From Sphingomonadales bacterium Ga0077559 (GTDB lineage: Bacteria > Pseudomonadota > Alphaproteobacteria > Sphingomonadales > Sphingomonadaceae): a stretch of 64,000 bases of DNA. The translations under genes were made by a program, and so were the position numbers. The notes beneath the pieces were generated by a model. The model saw only the letters and a list, made by a program, of their open reading frames with translations. It was not told the DNA's origin and did not search any database. The stretch spans positions 186,001-250,000 of the forward strand of contig LNFK01000075.1 of the NCBI GenBank assembly GCA_001464315.1, read 5' to 3'. Positions 40,599 to 53,574 of the stretch are shown here, piece by piece (position 1 is the stretch's first letter; each line of letters opens with the position of its first letter).

Positions 40599-42100
40599 GC
40601 GCGCATAATCAAGCGTCCGTTCACGACCTCATATTCGAAATAGAACCATTTGTCGGTGTCCGACTTATCTTCTTTTTTGAACGCCGCGATCAGTCGCTCA
40701 CCGTCGGTTTTTACATAGATGGCACCATCTACGTCAACGTTGGAGCGGCCCAAACTCTTCACGTCGTCGAGCATTTTTTTCTTTGCCCCTTCGGTAGGCG
40801 CTCCGGTCAACCCATCGATTGCTTTGGTGAGTCGTTCGACTAGCCGCGCATCTTCCTTTTCGCGGGTCGAGCGCTGCAATTCGGTGCTCAGCAATACGGG
40901 CGAGGCACCGCGTCCTGCACGGCCCAGCCTGCCAAGAAGATCGGGGCGCGGGTGGACATGACCTTCCTGGTCGCCGGACGAGATCACAAAGGCAGCAGGA
41001 TTGACTGCCATCAAAAACTCGTCGGTGACATCGGCTGCACCATGGTGGCAGATCTTCATCACCTCGGCGCGGAAGAAATTGCGTGCAACTTCGATCATCG
41101 ATTCGCGGTCAGCGCTGGTGGTCGGCCAACGGTCTAGCCCGGCATAGCGTTTAAGCAGATATTTTTCGGCCGGTAGGTTCAGGTCGCCGCCAAACAGCAC
41201 ACGGAAATTTTTATAGTTCAGCCGCAACAATACCGAATGGCCGTTTTTGGTTTTGCCGTAACTGCCGAGTACGCGCAGTCGCCGCTTACCATTGGAATCC
41301 TCCTCGACAAACGGACCCAATATCTCGATCGTGTAGCCGCGGCCATCAGCCGGTGCAAAACCCGGCATCCAGGAACGCCCCTCCGCCAGCGTGCCGTGTC
41401 GTGTTGACAGCATCGCTGAGTCGGTGATTCCGCCATTGGCGAGACCCGTTTTGATCATCGCGGCAAAATTTCCTGCCCCCGCAGGCGCAAAGGCGGCTTG
41501 GAGCCCTGCATGGTCCTCGACCAATGCTTCAACGAATGAGGCGTTTCCGGTGACATCATCGACCTTACCGCCAAGCTTGTCCCATTCCTTGCCGCCCGGA
41601 CGTTCGACGAGGCCGCTATGGTACAGATATTTGAACTGCACTGCGTTGCTGGCAAAGATGGCATCAAAGCCGCCATAATGGTCTTCATCGGGATGGGTGA
41701 TGATCGCGGCGTGAAACACCGATTTCTTTTTATAGCTGTTGAACCGGCCCGTCAGGAAGTCGTGCATGTGATGCTCTTTACCAGCATCGATGACGATGAT
41801 TCGTTCGCCGATGTCGCGTTCAGGGGTAATCAGAACGCAGCCGTCGCCTTGCCCCACATCGACAAACACCATCTCCATCGGCCGCGAGTCGGTCGTGTAG
41901 ATGCGTTCGATCTTTAACTCTTTAGCCTTGTAGGGGTTGTTCCATGCCCACTTGACGGTAACCCAAGTCGACTGACCGTCGTCACTGTCGTCGATTGTCA
42001 GCCAATCTCCCCACAGAACCTGACGGAATTTCTTGTCATTCATGTCGAAAAGATGGACGGGCTTGCCTGCTTTAGGCAACGCAACGAATAGATGCTTCAT
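40595..42100 (-). CDS. Standalone ComEC-like metallo-beta-lactamase-fold hydrolase
   Basis: MVFVDVGQGDGCVLITP, VIDAGKE, THPDEDHYGG, LFGGDLN, CHHGAADVTDEFL, SSGDQEGHVHPRPD. Start at MKHLFVALPK (GGGAG SD). Confidence 0.85.
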   Translation of the reverse strand: MKHLFVALPKAGKPVHLFDMNDKKFRQVLWGDWLTIDDSDDGQSTWVTVKWAWNNPYKAKELKIERIYTTDSRPMEMVFVDVGQGDGCVLITPERDIGERIIVIDAGKEHHMHDFLTGRFNSYKKKSVFHAAIITHPDEDHYGGFDAIFASNAVQFKYLYHSGLVERPGGKEWDKLGGKVDDVTGNASFVEALVEDHAGLQAAFAPAGAGNFAAMIKTGLANGGITDSAMLSTRHGTLAEGRSWMPGFAPADGRGYTIEILGPFVEEDSNGKRRLRVLGSYGKTKNGHSVLLRLNYKNFRVLFGGDLNLPAEKYLLKRYAGLDRWPTTSADRESMIEVARNFFRAEVMKICHHGAADVTDEFLMAVNPAAFVISSGDQEGHVHPRPDLLGRLGRAGRGASPVLLSTELQRSTREKEDARLVERLTKAIDGLTGAPTEGAKKKMLDDVKSLGRSNVDVDGAIYVKTDGERLIAAFKKEDKSDTDKWFYFEYEVVNGRLIMRA

Positions 42101-42294
42101 GACAGACTCCCTCTGTGGCAACGCGACCCGGAGAGTTGAGGTAAAAGCTAATTTAGGCTCAGCAGAAAGACAATTTCTTTCTCTTGTCGCTACTGCGAAC
42201 TGTTATCAGAAAAAGCCTTAACTTTGGACCTTTAGTGGGTTGTTCTCGGGCCTGATTCGGCGTATCGACGCCGCAATTCCGACACAAGCCCTAA

Positions 42295-43756
<1,462 letters not shown>

Positions 43757-43760
<4 letters not shown>

Positions 43761-44641
43761 GCATCCTCGTAAACAAACACACCAAGGTCATCACGCAGGG
43801 CATGACCGGGGCTACCGGCACTTTCCATACCGAACAGGCGCTGGCTTATGGCACGCAGATGGTTGCGGGCGTCACCCCTGGCAAGGGTGGCACCACGCAT
43901 ATCGGGTTGCCGATGTTCGACACAGTGCTCGAAGCCAAAGAAACGACCGGCGCTGATGCCAGCGTCGTTTATGTTCCGCCACCCTTCGCCGCCGACTCGA
44001 TCCTCGAAGCCATTGATGCCGAAATCCCGCTGATCGTGTGCATTACCGAGGGCATTCCGGTGCTCGACATGGTCAAGGTCAAGCGCGCATTATCGGGTTC
44101 GAAATCGCGGCTGATCGGGCCGAACTGCCCCGGCGTGCTGACACCCAACGAATGCAAGATCGGCATCATGCCCGGCAGCATTTTCTCCAAAGGTTCGGTG
44201 GGCGTCGTCTCGCGTTCGGGCACTTTGACCTATGAAGCGGTGTTCCAGACCACAGCGGAAGGTCTTGGCCAGACCACTGCAGTCGGTATTGGCGGCGATC
44301 CCGTCAACGGCACCAACTTTATCGACATGCTTGAGCTGTTCCTCGGCGATGACGAAACCAAATCGATTATCATGATCGGCGAAATCGGCGGTAGCGCGGA
44401 AGAAGAAGCCGCTCAATTCCTGATCGACGAAGCCAAGAAGGGCCGCAAGAAACCGATGGCTGGTTTTATCGCAGGTCTGACCGCGCCCCCCGGACGCCGT
44501 ATGGGCCATGCCGGTGCCATCGTATCGGGCGGCAAAGGCGATGCGGGCAGCAAGATTGCCGCGATGGAAGCTGCGGGCATTCGCGTGTCGCCGAGCCCAA
44601 GCGATTTAGGCCGGACGCTGGCCGAATTGCTAAAAGGCTAA
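43757..44641 (+). CDS. sucD: Succinyl-CoA synthetase alpha subunit
   Basis: [65 protein letters not shown]. Confidence 0.97.
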
Positions 44642-44673
44642 ACCGCCAATCCCTCCCCAAGGAAGGCAGTATA

Positions 44674-47505
44674 ATGGGTCTTGAAAACCAGGATTTCGAA
44701 GTAGAACGCGGACCCAGCTGGGAACGCGCGAACTGGCCGCTGGGCGTTACCGATGACCTGACCGGCGCGCTCGATCCTACGCAAATGGCGGTAGAGATCA
44801 AAGCTGCGGCCAAAGCGGCTGGCAAGCCGATGGCAGAGGCCGACGCGGTTACCGCCGCTAGCGATGCCATCCGCGCAATGATGCTGGTGCGCACTTATCG
44901 CGTGCGCGGTCATCTGGCGGCTAACCTTGATCCGCTTGGGCTGTCGAAGCAGGAAATTCCTGCTGACCTGACGCCTGAATATCATGGTTTCTCCGGAGCT
45001 GACCTCGAAAAGCGCGTCTATGTTGGCGGCACCCTCGGTCTCGAATGGACCACGGTGCGCGAACTCGTCGAAACATTGCGCGCCAATTATTGCGGACCGG
45101 TTGGCCTTGAATATATGCACATCTCCGACGTCGAGGAACGCCGGTTTTTGCAGGAGCGTATGGAAGGCAAAGACGCCGCAATCCAGTTCACGCCAGAGGG
45201 CAAGAAGGCAATCCTCGCCAAGGTGATCGAAGCCGAGCAATACGAGAAATTCCTTGGCCGCAAATATGTCGGCACGAAGCGTTTCGGGCTTGATGGCGGC
45301 GAGGCAATGATTCCCGCGCTCGAAGCGGTGATCAAATATGGTGGTAGCCTTGGTGTCCGCGAAATCGTTTACGGCATGCCGCATCGCGGACGTTTGAACG
45401 TTTTGGCGAACGTGATGGCCAAACCCTACCGCGTTATCTTCCATGAGTTTTCAGGTGGCAGCTCCAACCCCGACGATGTCGGCGGATCGGGCGATGTGAA
45501 GTACCACTTGGGCACCAGCACCGACCGCGAGTTCGACGGCATCAAGGTGCATATGAGCCTTGTCCCAAATCCGTCGCATTTGGAAGCGGTCAACCCGGTC
45601 GTTCTTGGTAAAGTCCGCGCAAACCAGACAGCGCGTGACGACCTCGGCAAGCACGAGCAGGTATTGCCCGTATTGCTCCACGGCGATGCCGCCTTTGCCG
45701 GACAAGGCATTGTTTGGGAATGCCTCGGCTTCTCGGGTATCCGGGGCTATAACACCGGCGGCTGCCTGCACTTTATCGTCAACAATCAGGTCGGTTTTAC
45801 CACCAGCCCGCAGTTTGCGCGGAGCTCGCCTTATCCGTCAGACGTCGCCAAGGGCGTCCAGGCACCGATCTTCCACGTCAACGGCGACGACCCCGAAGCA
45901 GTGACCTTTGCTTGCAAGATCGCCATCGAATTCCGCCAGACCTTCCACCGCGATATCGTCATCGACATGTGGTGTTACCGCCGCTTCGGCCATAATGAAG
46001 GCGACGAGCCCAGCTTCACACAGCCGTTGATGTACAAGGTCATCAAGACGCATCCCGGTGTCGGCGAGCTTTATGCCAAGCGATTGCAGGCCGAAGGCGT
46101 AATCGACGGCAACTGGGCGAGCGAGCATATCATGCGCTTTGTCGCAACGCTTGAACAAGAATTCGCGGGCGCCGCGGAGTATAAAGCGAACGAGGCCGAC
46201 TGGTTCGGCGGCCGTTGGTCGGGTCTTTCCAAGCCAGCCGATCCCGAAACTGCACGGCGCAACGTTGAAACGGGCATATCGAAAAAATTGTTCGATAGCC
46301 TTGGGCGGACATTGACGACGGTTCCCGAGGGTCTGAACATCCACCCGACCTTAGGCCGCGTGCTCGATGCCAAAAAATCGATGTTCACAAGCGGCGACAA
46401 TATCGACTGGGCAACCGGCGAGGCATTGGCCTTCGGCGGATTGTTGTCCGAAGGCTATGGCGTTCGCCTGTCAGGCCAAGACTCCGGACGTGGTACATTC
46501 AGCCAGCGGCACGGGGTCTGGGTCGACCAGACCAGCGAATCAAAATATATCCCGCTCTCAACGTTGCCGCATGGGCGGTTCGAGATTCTCGACAGCCCGT
46601 TGTCCGAATTCGGCGTGCTCGGTTTCGAATATGGTTTTGCGGGCGCGGAGCCCAAGACGCTCGTTCTGTGGGAAGCGCAGTTCGGCGATTTCGTTAACGG
46701 CGCGCAGGTCATCATCGACCAGTTCATCGCGGCAGGCGAAGCAAAATGGTTGCGCGCCAACGGCCTCGTGATGCTTTTGCCGCATGGCTATGAAGGCCAA
46801 GGCCCGGAGCACAGCTCGGCGCGGCTCGAGCGGTTTTTGCAGTTATGCGCCGAGGATAATATCCAGGTTGCCAACTGCACCACGCCCGCCAATTATTTCC
46901 ATTTGCTCCGCAGGCAAATGGCGCGATCGTTCCGCAAGCCGTTGATCGTAATGACGCCCAAGTCGTTGCTCCGCCACAAAATGGCGGTGTCAAAGGCGGA
47001 GGACTTTCAGGGCGAAAGCCACTTCATGCGGATATTGTCCGATCCCAATGCGCCAGCCGACGCCGACGTGAAGCGGCTCGTGCTGTGCTCAGGCAAGGTT
47101 GCATATGACCTGATGGAGGCGCGCAATGCGGCTGGCGACACCGGTACCGCAATTGTCCGGATGGAACAGCTTTATCCCTTCCCCGGCGAGCCATTGGTTA
47201 TCCGCTTGAAGCGCATGACGAACCTCGAAGAAGTCGTCTGGGCGCAGGAGGAACCGAAAAATGCGGGCAGCTGGTCGTTCGTCGATCCATTTATCGAGGA
47301 ATGTCTCGCCGAAGCGAAGACCAAGCCGACGCGCGCGCGTTATGCTGGTCGCAAGCCGGCGGCGGCAACCGCGACGGGCCTGGCCAAGCGCCATCAGGCC
47401 GAACAGGCCGCGCTTGTAGCCGATGCGCTCGGCCATAACGTCCGCGAAGAAATTCGCCGCCAGCGCACTGGCGGCACCAAACCAATCACCCCTCCATCCT
47501 CGTGA
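44674..47505 (+). CDS. sucA: 2-oxoglutarate dehydrogenase E1
   Basis: MPHRGRLNVLANVMAKPYRVIFHEF; GDVKYHLGTS; MWCYRRFGHNEGDEPSFTQPLMY; GYEGQGPEHSSARLERFLQ. Confidence 0.97.
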   Translation: MGLENQDFEVERGPSWERANWPLGVTDDLTGALDPTQMAVEIKAAAKAAGKPMAEADAVTAASDAIRAMMLVRTYRVRGHLAANLDPLGLSKQEIPADLTPEYHGFSGADLEKRVYVGGTLGLEWTTVRELVETLRANYCGPVGLEYMHISDVEERRFLQERMEGKDAAIQFTPEGKKAILAKVIEAEQYEKFLGRKYVGTKRFGLDGGEAMIPALEAVIKYGGSLGVREIVYGMPHRGRLNVLANVMAKPYRVIFHEFSGGSSNPDDVGGSGDVKYHLGTSTDREFDGIKVHMSLVPNPSHLEAVNPVVLGKVRANQTARDDLGKHEQVLPVLLHGDAAFAGQGIVWECLGFSGIRGYNTGGCLHFIVNNQVGFTTSPQFARSSPYPSDVAKGVQAPIFHVNGDDPEAVTFACKIAIEFRQTFHRDIVIDMWCYRRFGHNEGDEPSFTQPLMYKVIKTHPGVGELYAKRLQAEGVIDGNWASEHIMRFVATLEQEFAGAAEYKANEADWFGGRWSGLSKPADPETARRNVETGISKKLFDSLGRTLTTVPEGLNIHPTLGRVLDAKKSMFTSGDNIDWATGEALAFGGLLSEGYGVRLSGQDSGRGTFSQRHGVWVDQTSESKYIPLSTLPHGRFEILDSPLSEFGVLGFEYGFAGAEPKTLVLWEAQFGDFVNGAQVIIDQFIAAGEAKWLRANGLVMLLPHGYEGQGPEHSSARLERFLQLCAEDNIQVANCTTPANYFHLLRRQMARSFRKPLIVMTPKSLLRHKMAVSKAEDFQGESHFMRILSDPNAPADADVKRLVLCSGKVAYDLMEARNAAGDTGTAIVRMEQLYPFPGEPLVIRLKRMTNLEEVVWAQEEPKNAGSWSFVDPFIEECLAEAKTKPTRARYAGRKPAAATATGLAKRHQAEQAALVADALGHNVREEIRRQRTGGTKPITPPSS

Positions 47506-47515
47506 GGACTGAATA

Positions 47516-48742
47516 ATGAGCACCGAAGTCAAAGTTCCCGTATTGGGCGAATCGATCACCGAAGCAACGCTTGGTCAGTGGCTGAAAAAACCCGGCGAGG
47601 CCGTGGCTGCCGATGAACCGATAGCGAGCCTTGAAACCGACAAGGTCGCGATCGAGGTGCCCTCGCCGGTGGCGGGCGTAATGGGCGCATATGCTGTTGA
47701 GGAAGGCGCGACAGTGAATGTCGGCGCGGTAATTGCATCGATTGAAGCCGGGTCGGGTGCGCCTGCTGCGGCCCCTGCACCAGCGGTTGCGGCTACCGCA
47801 CTTCAGCCGGTTGCGACTGCACCTGCCCCTGCTCCGGTTGCTGCACCCGCTGAAAATTCCGATTTGCCTTTGTCGCCAGCTGTCCGCCGTCTGGTGCTTG
47901 AACTCGGCATCGACCCGTCGAAAATCAAAGGCACCGGCAAGGATGGCCGTCTGACCAAGGAAGATGTCGTTGCCGCTGCCAAGGGAGCGCCAGCAACTGC
48001 ACCGGCCGCCGCTGCATCCGCTGCGATACCCGCCGTTGCTGGTCGCCAGGAGGAGCGCGTCCGTATGACCCGACTTCGCCAGACCGTTGCCAAGCGGCTT
48101 AAGGCAGCGCAGGAAACCGCCGCGTTGCTCACCACGTTCAACGACTGCGACATGAGCGAAGTGATTGCGGCGCGCGAAAAATACAAAGAGCTCTTTGAAA
48201 AGAAGCATGGCGTGAAATTGGGCTTCATGAGCTTCTTCACCAAAGCCGTGGCGCTTGCGGTGCACGATATCCCGGCGGTCAACGCGCAGATCGATGGCGA
48301 CGAAATCGTATATCACAACTATCTCGACGTCTCGGTCGCAGTCAGCGCGCCCAACGGCCTCTTTGTCCCGGTCGTGCGTAACGCCGACAAGCTATCGTTC
48401 GCTGATATCGAAAAAACTATCGGCGATTTTGGCGCACGCGCTAAGGCCGGCACACTGACGATGGAAGACATGGCGGGCGGTACCTTCACCATTTCGAATG
48501 GCGGCGTATTCGGCGGGCTGATGTCGACCCCGATCATCAACCCGCCGCAGTCGGCAGTGCTCGGCCTTCACCGCATCGAGGACCGTCCGGTTGTGCGGAA
48601 CGGCGAAATCGTCATCCGCCCAATGATGTATCTCGCGCTAAGCTATGACCACCGCCTGATCGACGGGCGCGAGGCGGTAACCGCACTCAAGACAATCAAG
48701 GAAGCGATCGAGGATCCCACGCGAATCCTCATCGACCTTTAA
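47516..48742 (+). CDS. sucB: Dihydrolipoyllysine-residue succinyltransferase (E2)
   Basis: [88 protein letters not shown]. Confidence 0.97.
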   Translation: MSTEVKVPVLGESITEATLGQWLKKPGEAVAADEPIASLETDKVAIEVPSPVAGVMGAYAVEEGATVNVGAVIASIEAGSGAPAAAPAPAVAATALQPVATAPAPAPVAAPAENSDLPLSPAVRRLVLELGIDPSKIKGTGKDGRLTKEDVVAAAKGAPATAPAAAASAAIPAVAGRQEERVRMTRLRQTVAKRLKAAQETAALLTTFNDCDMSEVIAAREKYKELFEKKHGVKLGFMSFFTKAVALAVHDIPAVNAQIDGDEIVYHNYLDVSVAVSAPNGLFVPVVRNADKLSFADIEKTIGDFGARAKAGTLTMEDMAGGTFTISNGGVFGGLMSTPIINPPQSAVLGLHRIEDRPVVRNGEIVIRPMMYLALSYDHRLIDGREAVTALKTIKEAIEDPTRILIDL

Positions 48743-48753
48743 GGAACCGAAAA

Positions 48754-50148
48754 ATGGCAGAGCAAGATTATGACCTGATCGTCGTCGGCGCTGGCCCGGG
48801 CGGCTATGTCGCGGCGATCCGTGCGGCGCAATTGGGACTGAAAACCGCGTGCGTGGAATCGCGTGAGACATTGGGCGGAACGTGCCTAAACGTTGGCTGT
48901 ATTCCATCGAAGGCGATGCTGCATGCTTCGGAGATGTATCACGAAGCGCATTCGGGGGCGCTCGCGAAATTCGGGATCGACTTCAAAAGCGTTGGTTTGA
49001 ACCTCGACCAGATGCAAGCCGAGAAGACTAAAGCCGTGAGCGAACTCACCGGCGGCATTGAATTTCTGTTCAAGAAAAACAAGGTCGATTGGTTGAAAGG
49101 CCGTGCGGCCTTTACCTCGGCCAACTCGATTGATGTAGGTGGTAAGAGCTACACAGCGAAGAGTATCCTGATAGCCACGGGTTCGAGCGTCACGCCATTG
49201 CCAGGTGTCGAGATCGACCAGAGGATAATTGTCGATTCCACGGGCGCGCTAGCTTTACCCAAAGTGCCGAAGCATCTGGTCGTCATAGGTGGCGGCGTTA
49301 TCGGCATGGAACTGGGCAGCGTGTGGTTGCGGCTAGGCGCTGAGGTAACTGTCGTCGAATATCTCGACCAGATCCTGCCTGGCTATGACGGCGAGGTCCG
49401 CAAGGAAGCGGCGAAGATTTTCAAGAAGCAGGGTTTCAACATCCGCACCGGCACAAAGGTCACTGGAGCAATTGTCAATGGCGGCACAGCAACGCTGACC
49501 GTAGAACCAGCCGCCGGTGGCGCATCCGAAACCATCGAAGCCGATTGCGTGCTTGTTTCGATTGGTCGCCGCCCAAACACCGAAGGCCTTGCGCTGGACA
49601 AGGCTGGCCTTGCTACGAACGCACGCGGTCAGATCGAAATTGGCCATGATTTCCAGACCAGCGTCCCCGGCATCTACGCCGTAGGCGATGTTGTCCCCGG
49701 CCCCATGCTCGCACACAAGGCCGAAGACGAAGGTTTGGCCGCTGCAGACTTCATTGCGGGTGGTACGGGCATCGTGAACCATGACGTCATTCCGGGTGTG
49801 GTTTACACCTACCCCGAAATCGCCAGCGTCGGCCTGACCGAGGAGCAAGCGAAAGAGCGCGGAGAGGTCAAAGTCGGCAAATTCCCGATGATGGCGAACA
49901 GCCGTGCCAAGACCAACCGCGATACCGACGGTTTCGTGAAAGTTGTAGCGGACGCGAAAACCGACCGGGTGCTGGGCGTACACATCATCGCCTCAATCGC
50001 AGGCAGCATGATTGCCGAAGCCGCCGTCGCAATGGAGTTTGGCGCGACCAGCGAAGACATCGCTTACACCTGTCACGCCCACCCGACTCATGCCGAAGCG
50101 CTGAAGGAAGCGGCGATGGCAGTGACCGGCAAGCCGATCCATATGTGA
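48754..50148 (+). CDS. lpdA: Dihydrolipoyl dehydrogenase
   Basis: VVGAGPGGYVAAIRAAQLG; GGTCLNVGCIPSKAMLH; YAVGDVVPGPMLAHKAEDEG; HAHPTHAEALKEA. Confidence 0.97.
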   Translation: MAEQDYDLIVVGAGPGGYVAAIRAAQLGLKTACVESRETLGGTCLNVGCIPSKAMLHASEMYHEAHSGALAKFGIDFKSVGLNLDQMQAEKTKAVSELTGGIEFLFKKNKVDWLKGRAAFTSANSIDVGGKSYTAKSILIATGSSVTPLPGVEIDQRIIVDSTGALALPKVPKHLVVIGGGVIGMELGSVWLRLGAEVTVVEYLDQILPGYDGEVRKEAAKIFKKQGFNIRTGTKVTGAIVNGGTATLTVEPAAGGASETIEADCVLVSIGRRPNTEGLALDKAGLATNARGQIEIGHDFQTSVPGIYAVGDVVPGPMLAHKAEDEGLAAADFIAGGTGIVNHDVIPGVVYTYPEIASVGLTEEQAKERGEVKVGKFPMMANSRAKTNRDTDGFVKVVADAKTDRVLGVHIIASIAGSMIAEAAVAMEFGATSEDIAYTCHAHPTHAEALKEAAMAVTGKPIHM

Positions 50149-50151
50149 GCG

Positions 50152-50673
50152 ATGAATATCTTGGTTGAAAGCTTAGAGGACGTCGAACGCCAATTCGACA
50201 TCGTTCGTTCTGCTTCGGAAAAAACCAGAAATTGGCTTATTGCTCATTCAGGTAGCGGGCTTGAACTTATCCGCGCTTTAAAGTTCGATCCTGTTGGGTG
50301 CCATCCGGTAGGAGGGCACGACCTAAATGCAATCGAGCAGATCGATCAAACATTTGCTTACGCAGCCGCCCTGTCTGCCGCTCGACAACTACTTGGTTGG
50401 CATCCGGCGGTCGGCGGCTTTTGGTTAGCGCCTGGTGCACATATGTCTCTGCCTCTCGACATCATGAGCCTTCAACCCGAAATTTTCGGAGCAGAGACTT
50501 TTGCTGCGGTGGATCCACGCAATAACGGGAAGCTAGCCAAAGATCTCAAAAAGCTCTCAGTTAGGCAAGAGCAGTACCGCTATGTTTTCTTCGCTTCGCC
50601 GAAGCATTCCCGCTTAGAACATTTTGATCGCTACGACTCCAATGGCGTGCAGGTTTGGTCAGTTGAGGTCTGA
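50152..50673 (+). CDS. Hypothetical protein with a possible PD-(D/E)XK-like pattern
   Basis: Intact 173-aa ORF starting 1 nt after lpdA stop; LPLDIMSLQPEIFGAETFAAVDPRNNGKLAKDLKKL; visibly more AT-rich than neighbours. Confidence 0.65.
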   Translation: MNILVESLEDVERQFDIVRSASEKTRNWLIAHSGSGLELIRALKFDPVGCHPVGGHDLNAIEQIDQTFAYAAALSAARQLLGWHPAVGGFWLAPGAHMSLPLDIMSLQPEIFGAETFAAVDPRNNGKLAKDLKKLSVRQEQYRYVFFASPKHSRLEHFDRYDSNGVQVWSVEV

Positions 50674-50693
50674 GCGAACAATGACAGTTCAAC

Positions 50694-51320
50694 ATGACGA
50701 TTGATGTTGCTCCTTTCGCACCAGCTATCATCGCCTGGCTCGACCTGTTCGGGATTGCAGTCTTCGCAGCCTCTGGCGCGCTGGCGGCGGCGCAACGCGG
50801 CCAGACTCTGGTTACCTTTTCCTTTTTCGCGCTGATCACTGGCGTCGGCGGCGGCACCGTGCGCGATTTGTTGATCGGTGCGCCGGTATTCTGGGTGCAG
50901 GACTGGCGGTTTGCCGCTACCTGTCTGGTGACTGCCATTCTGGTCTGGGTAACGCCCAAAAATTTCTGGAATGTGCGTGCGCTCGACTGGTTCGATGCGG
51001 TCGGAATCGCTATCTACGCGGTGTTCGGTACGTGGAAGTCACTGACGCTTGGCGTTCCATTGCTTCCCGCCATGATGATGGGCGTCATCACCGCATGCGT
51101 CGGCGGGATTATCCGCGATGTGCTGGCGGGCGAGCCTTCGATTTTGCTTAAGCCCGAAATCTACGTAACCGCCGCGGCGTTAGCATCAGGGGTATTGGGC
51201 CTGCTGCTGTTGTTCGGTGTTCCCGTATTGCCAGCAGCTATTATAAGCGCCACAGCGGGTTTTGCCTTGCGCGCCATGGCCATCCTCAAAGGCTGGGCGA
51301 TCCCCGCTTATCGCGGCTAG
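50694..51320 (+). CDS. Trimeric intracellular cation channel (TRIC/UPF0126) family protein
   Basis: DLFGIAVFAASGALAAAQRG; GVGGGTVRDLLIG; ACVGGIIRDVLAGEPSILL tandem repeats. Confidence 0.92.
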   Translation: MTIDVAPFAPAIIAWLDLFGIAVFAASGALAAAQRGQTLVTFSFFALITGVGGGTVRDLLIGAPVFWVQDWRFAATCLVTAILVWVTPKNFWNVRALDWFDAVGIAIYAVFGTWKSLTLGVPLLPAMMMGVITACVGGIIRDVLAGEPSILLKPEIYVTAAALASGVLGLLLLFGVPVLPAAIISATAGFALRAMAILKGWAIPAYRG

Positions 51321-52022
51321 TCAGCGGTAGCGGTTTGGGAACAGCCGTTTCAGATTGGCGACCTTCGGTTTATCCCACGTCACGATATAACCGTGATTGG
51401 GGTTCTTCTTCATGAAGTCCTGATGATAGGTTTCTGCCGGGAAAAAACTGTAACCCTCAATCTTTGTCACAATCGGTTTCTTCCAATAGCCCGCTTTACC
51501 CAACTGCGCGATATAGGCACTCGCGGCTTTGCGCTGAATCGCGTTGGCAGGGAAAATCGCGGTGCGATATTGCTTACCAGTGTCCGGACCCTGACGGTTT
51601 AGCTGGGTCGGATCATGCGTAACCGAAAAAAATATGTGCAGCAGGTCGGTATAGCTGACCACCGCTGGATCATATTTGATCCGGACTGACTCGGCATGCG
51701 AGGTTCGGCCGGCGCTGACCAGATCATAATCAGCGTCGGCCTTGGTTCCGCCCGAATAGCCCGACTCAACGCTGGTCACGCCTTTAACTCGCTCAAAAAC
51801 GCCTTCGATGCCCCAGAAACATCCGCCAGCAAACACCGCGGTTTGCGCTCCTTTGGGTTCGACTATGGCCGCAGCTGGGGCAGCGATGCGAATGCCCTCA
51901 GCTGCTTCGGCTGTACCAATCAGCGAGGTGGCTTCGGTGCCGCAGGCGCTTGTGAAAGCTAACGCCGCCGCAATCGGCAGCAAACGAAGGAAAAACTTAC
52001 TTGGCTGGTGTGACATCTTCAT
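51321..52022 (-). CDS. msrA: Peptide-methionine (S)-S-oxide reductase, predicted exported lipoprotein
   Basis: AVFAGGCFWGIEGVFERVKGV; YSGGTKADADYDLVSAGRTSHAESV; N-terminal signal with lipobox TSAC. Confidence 0.95.
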   Translation of the reverse strand: MKMSHQPSKFFLRLLPIAAALAFTSACGTEATSLIGTAEAAEGIRIAAPAAAIVEPKGAQTAVFAGGCFWGIEGVFERVKGVTSVESGYSGGTKADADYDLVSAGRTSHAESVRIKYDPAVVSYTDLLHIFFSVTHDPTQLNRQGPDTGKQYRTAIFPANAIQRKAASAYIAQLGKAGYWKKPIVTKIEGYSFFPAETYHQDFMKKNPNHGYIVTWDKPKVANLKRLFPNRYR

Positions 52023-52179
52023 AAACAGGCGCTCCGACCGAAATCGACTTTGCGGCTTCTACAGGGCCGATATCGGCGCTCGCAGGTTTGACCACAGCCA
52101 GTCCAGCAACGCCGAGAGCAAAACCGCCCGCAAGGCTGAGGAAAAGATCTGATCGCACAAAGTTGAAAATACGGTTCAT
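51997..52179 (-). CDS. Small (60 aa) single-TM protein
   Basis: MNRIFNFVRSDLFLSLAGGFALGVAGLAVVKPASA; overlaps the start of msrA. Confidence 0.5.
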   Translation of the reverse strand: MNRIFNFVRSDLFLSLAGGFALGVAGLAVVKPASADIGPVEAAKSISVGAPVYEDVTPAK

Positions 52180-52305
52180 TTTTGTTCTCGGGTTTAGCTG
52201 CCTATTCGCAGGCAGCAGTAGTTACGTTACCGCGCCACAAAAGGTTTCAAGCAGGTCACCGGTTAAGTCGGGCTTAACGCGCCGTTTTGTTAGGTTCAGC
52301 TGCGC

Positions 52306-53574
<1,269 letters not shown>

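Noticed and set aside
42150-42175. agaaaga-caatt-tctttct inverted repeat upstream of mdh
   Set aside because: Short 7-bp AT-rich stem; no match to a known operator such as CIRCE and likely by chance.
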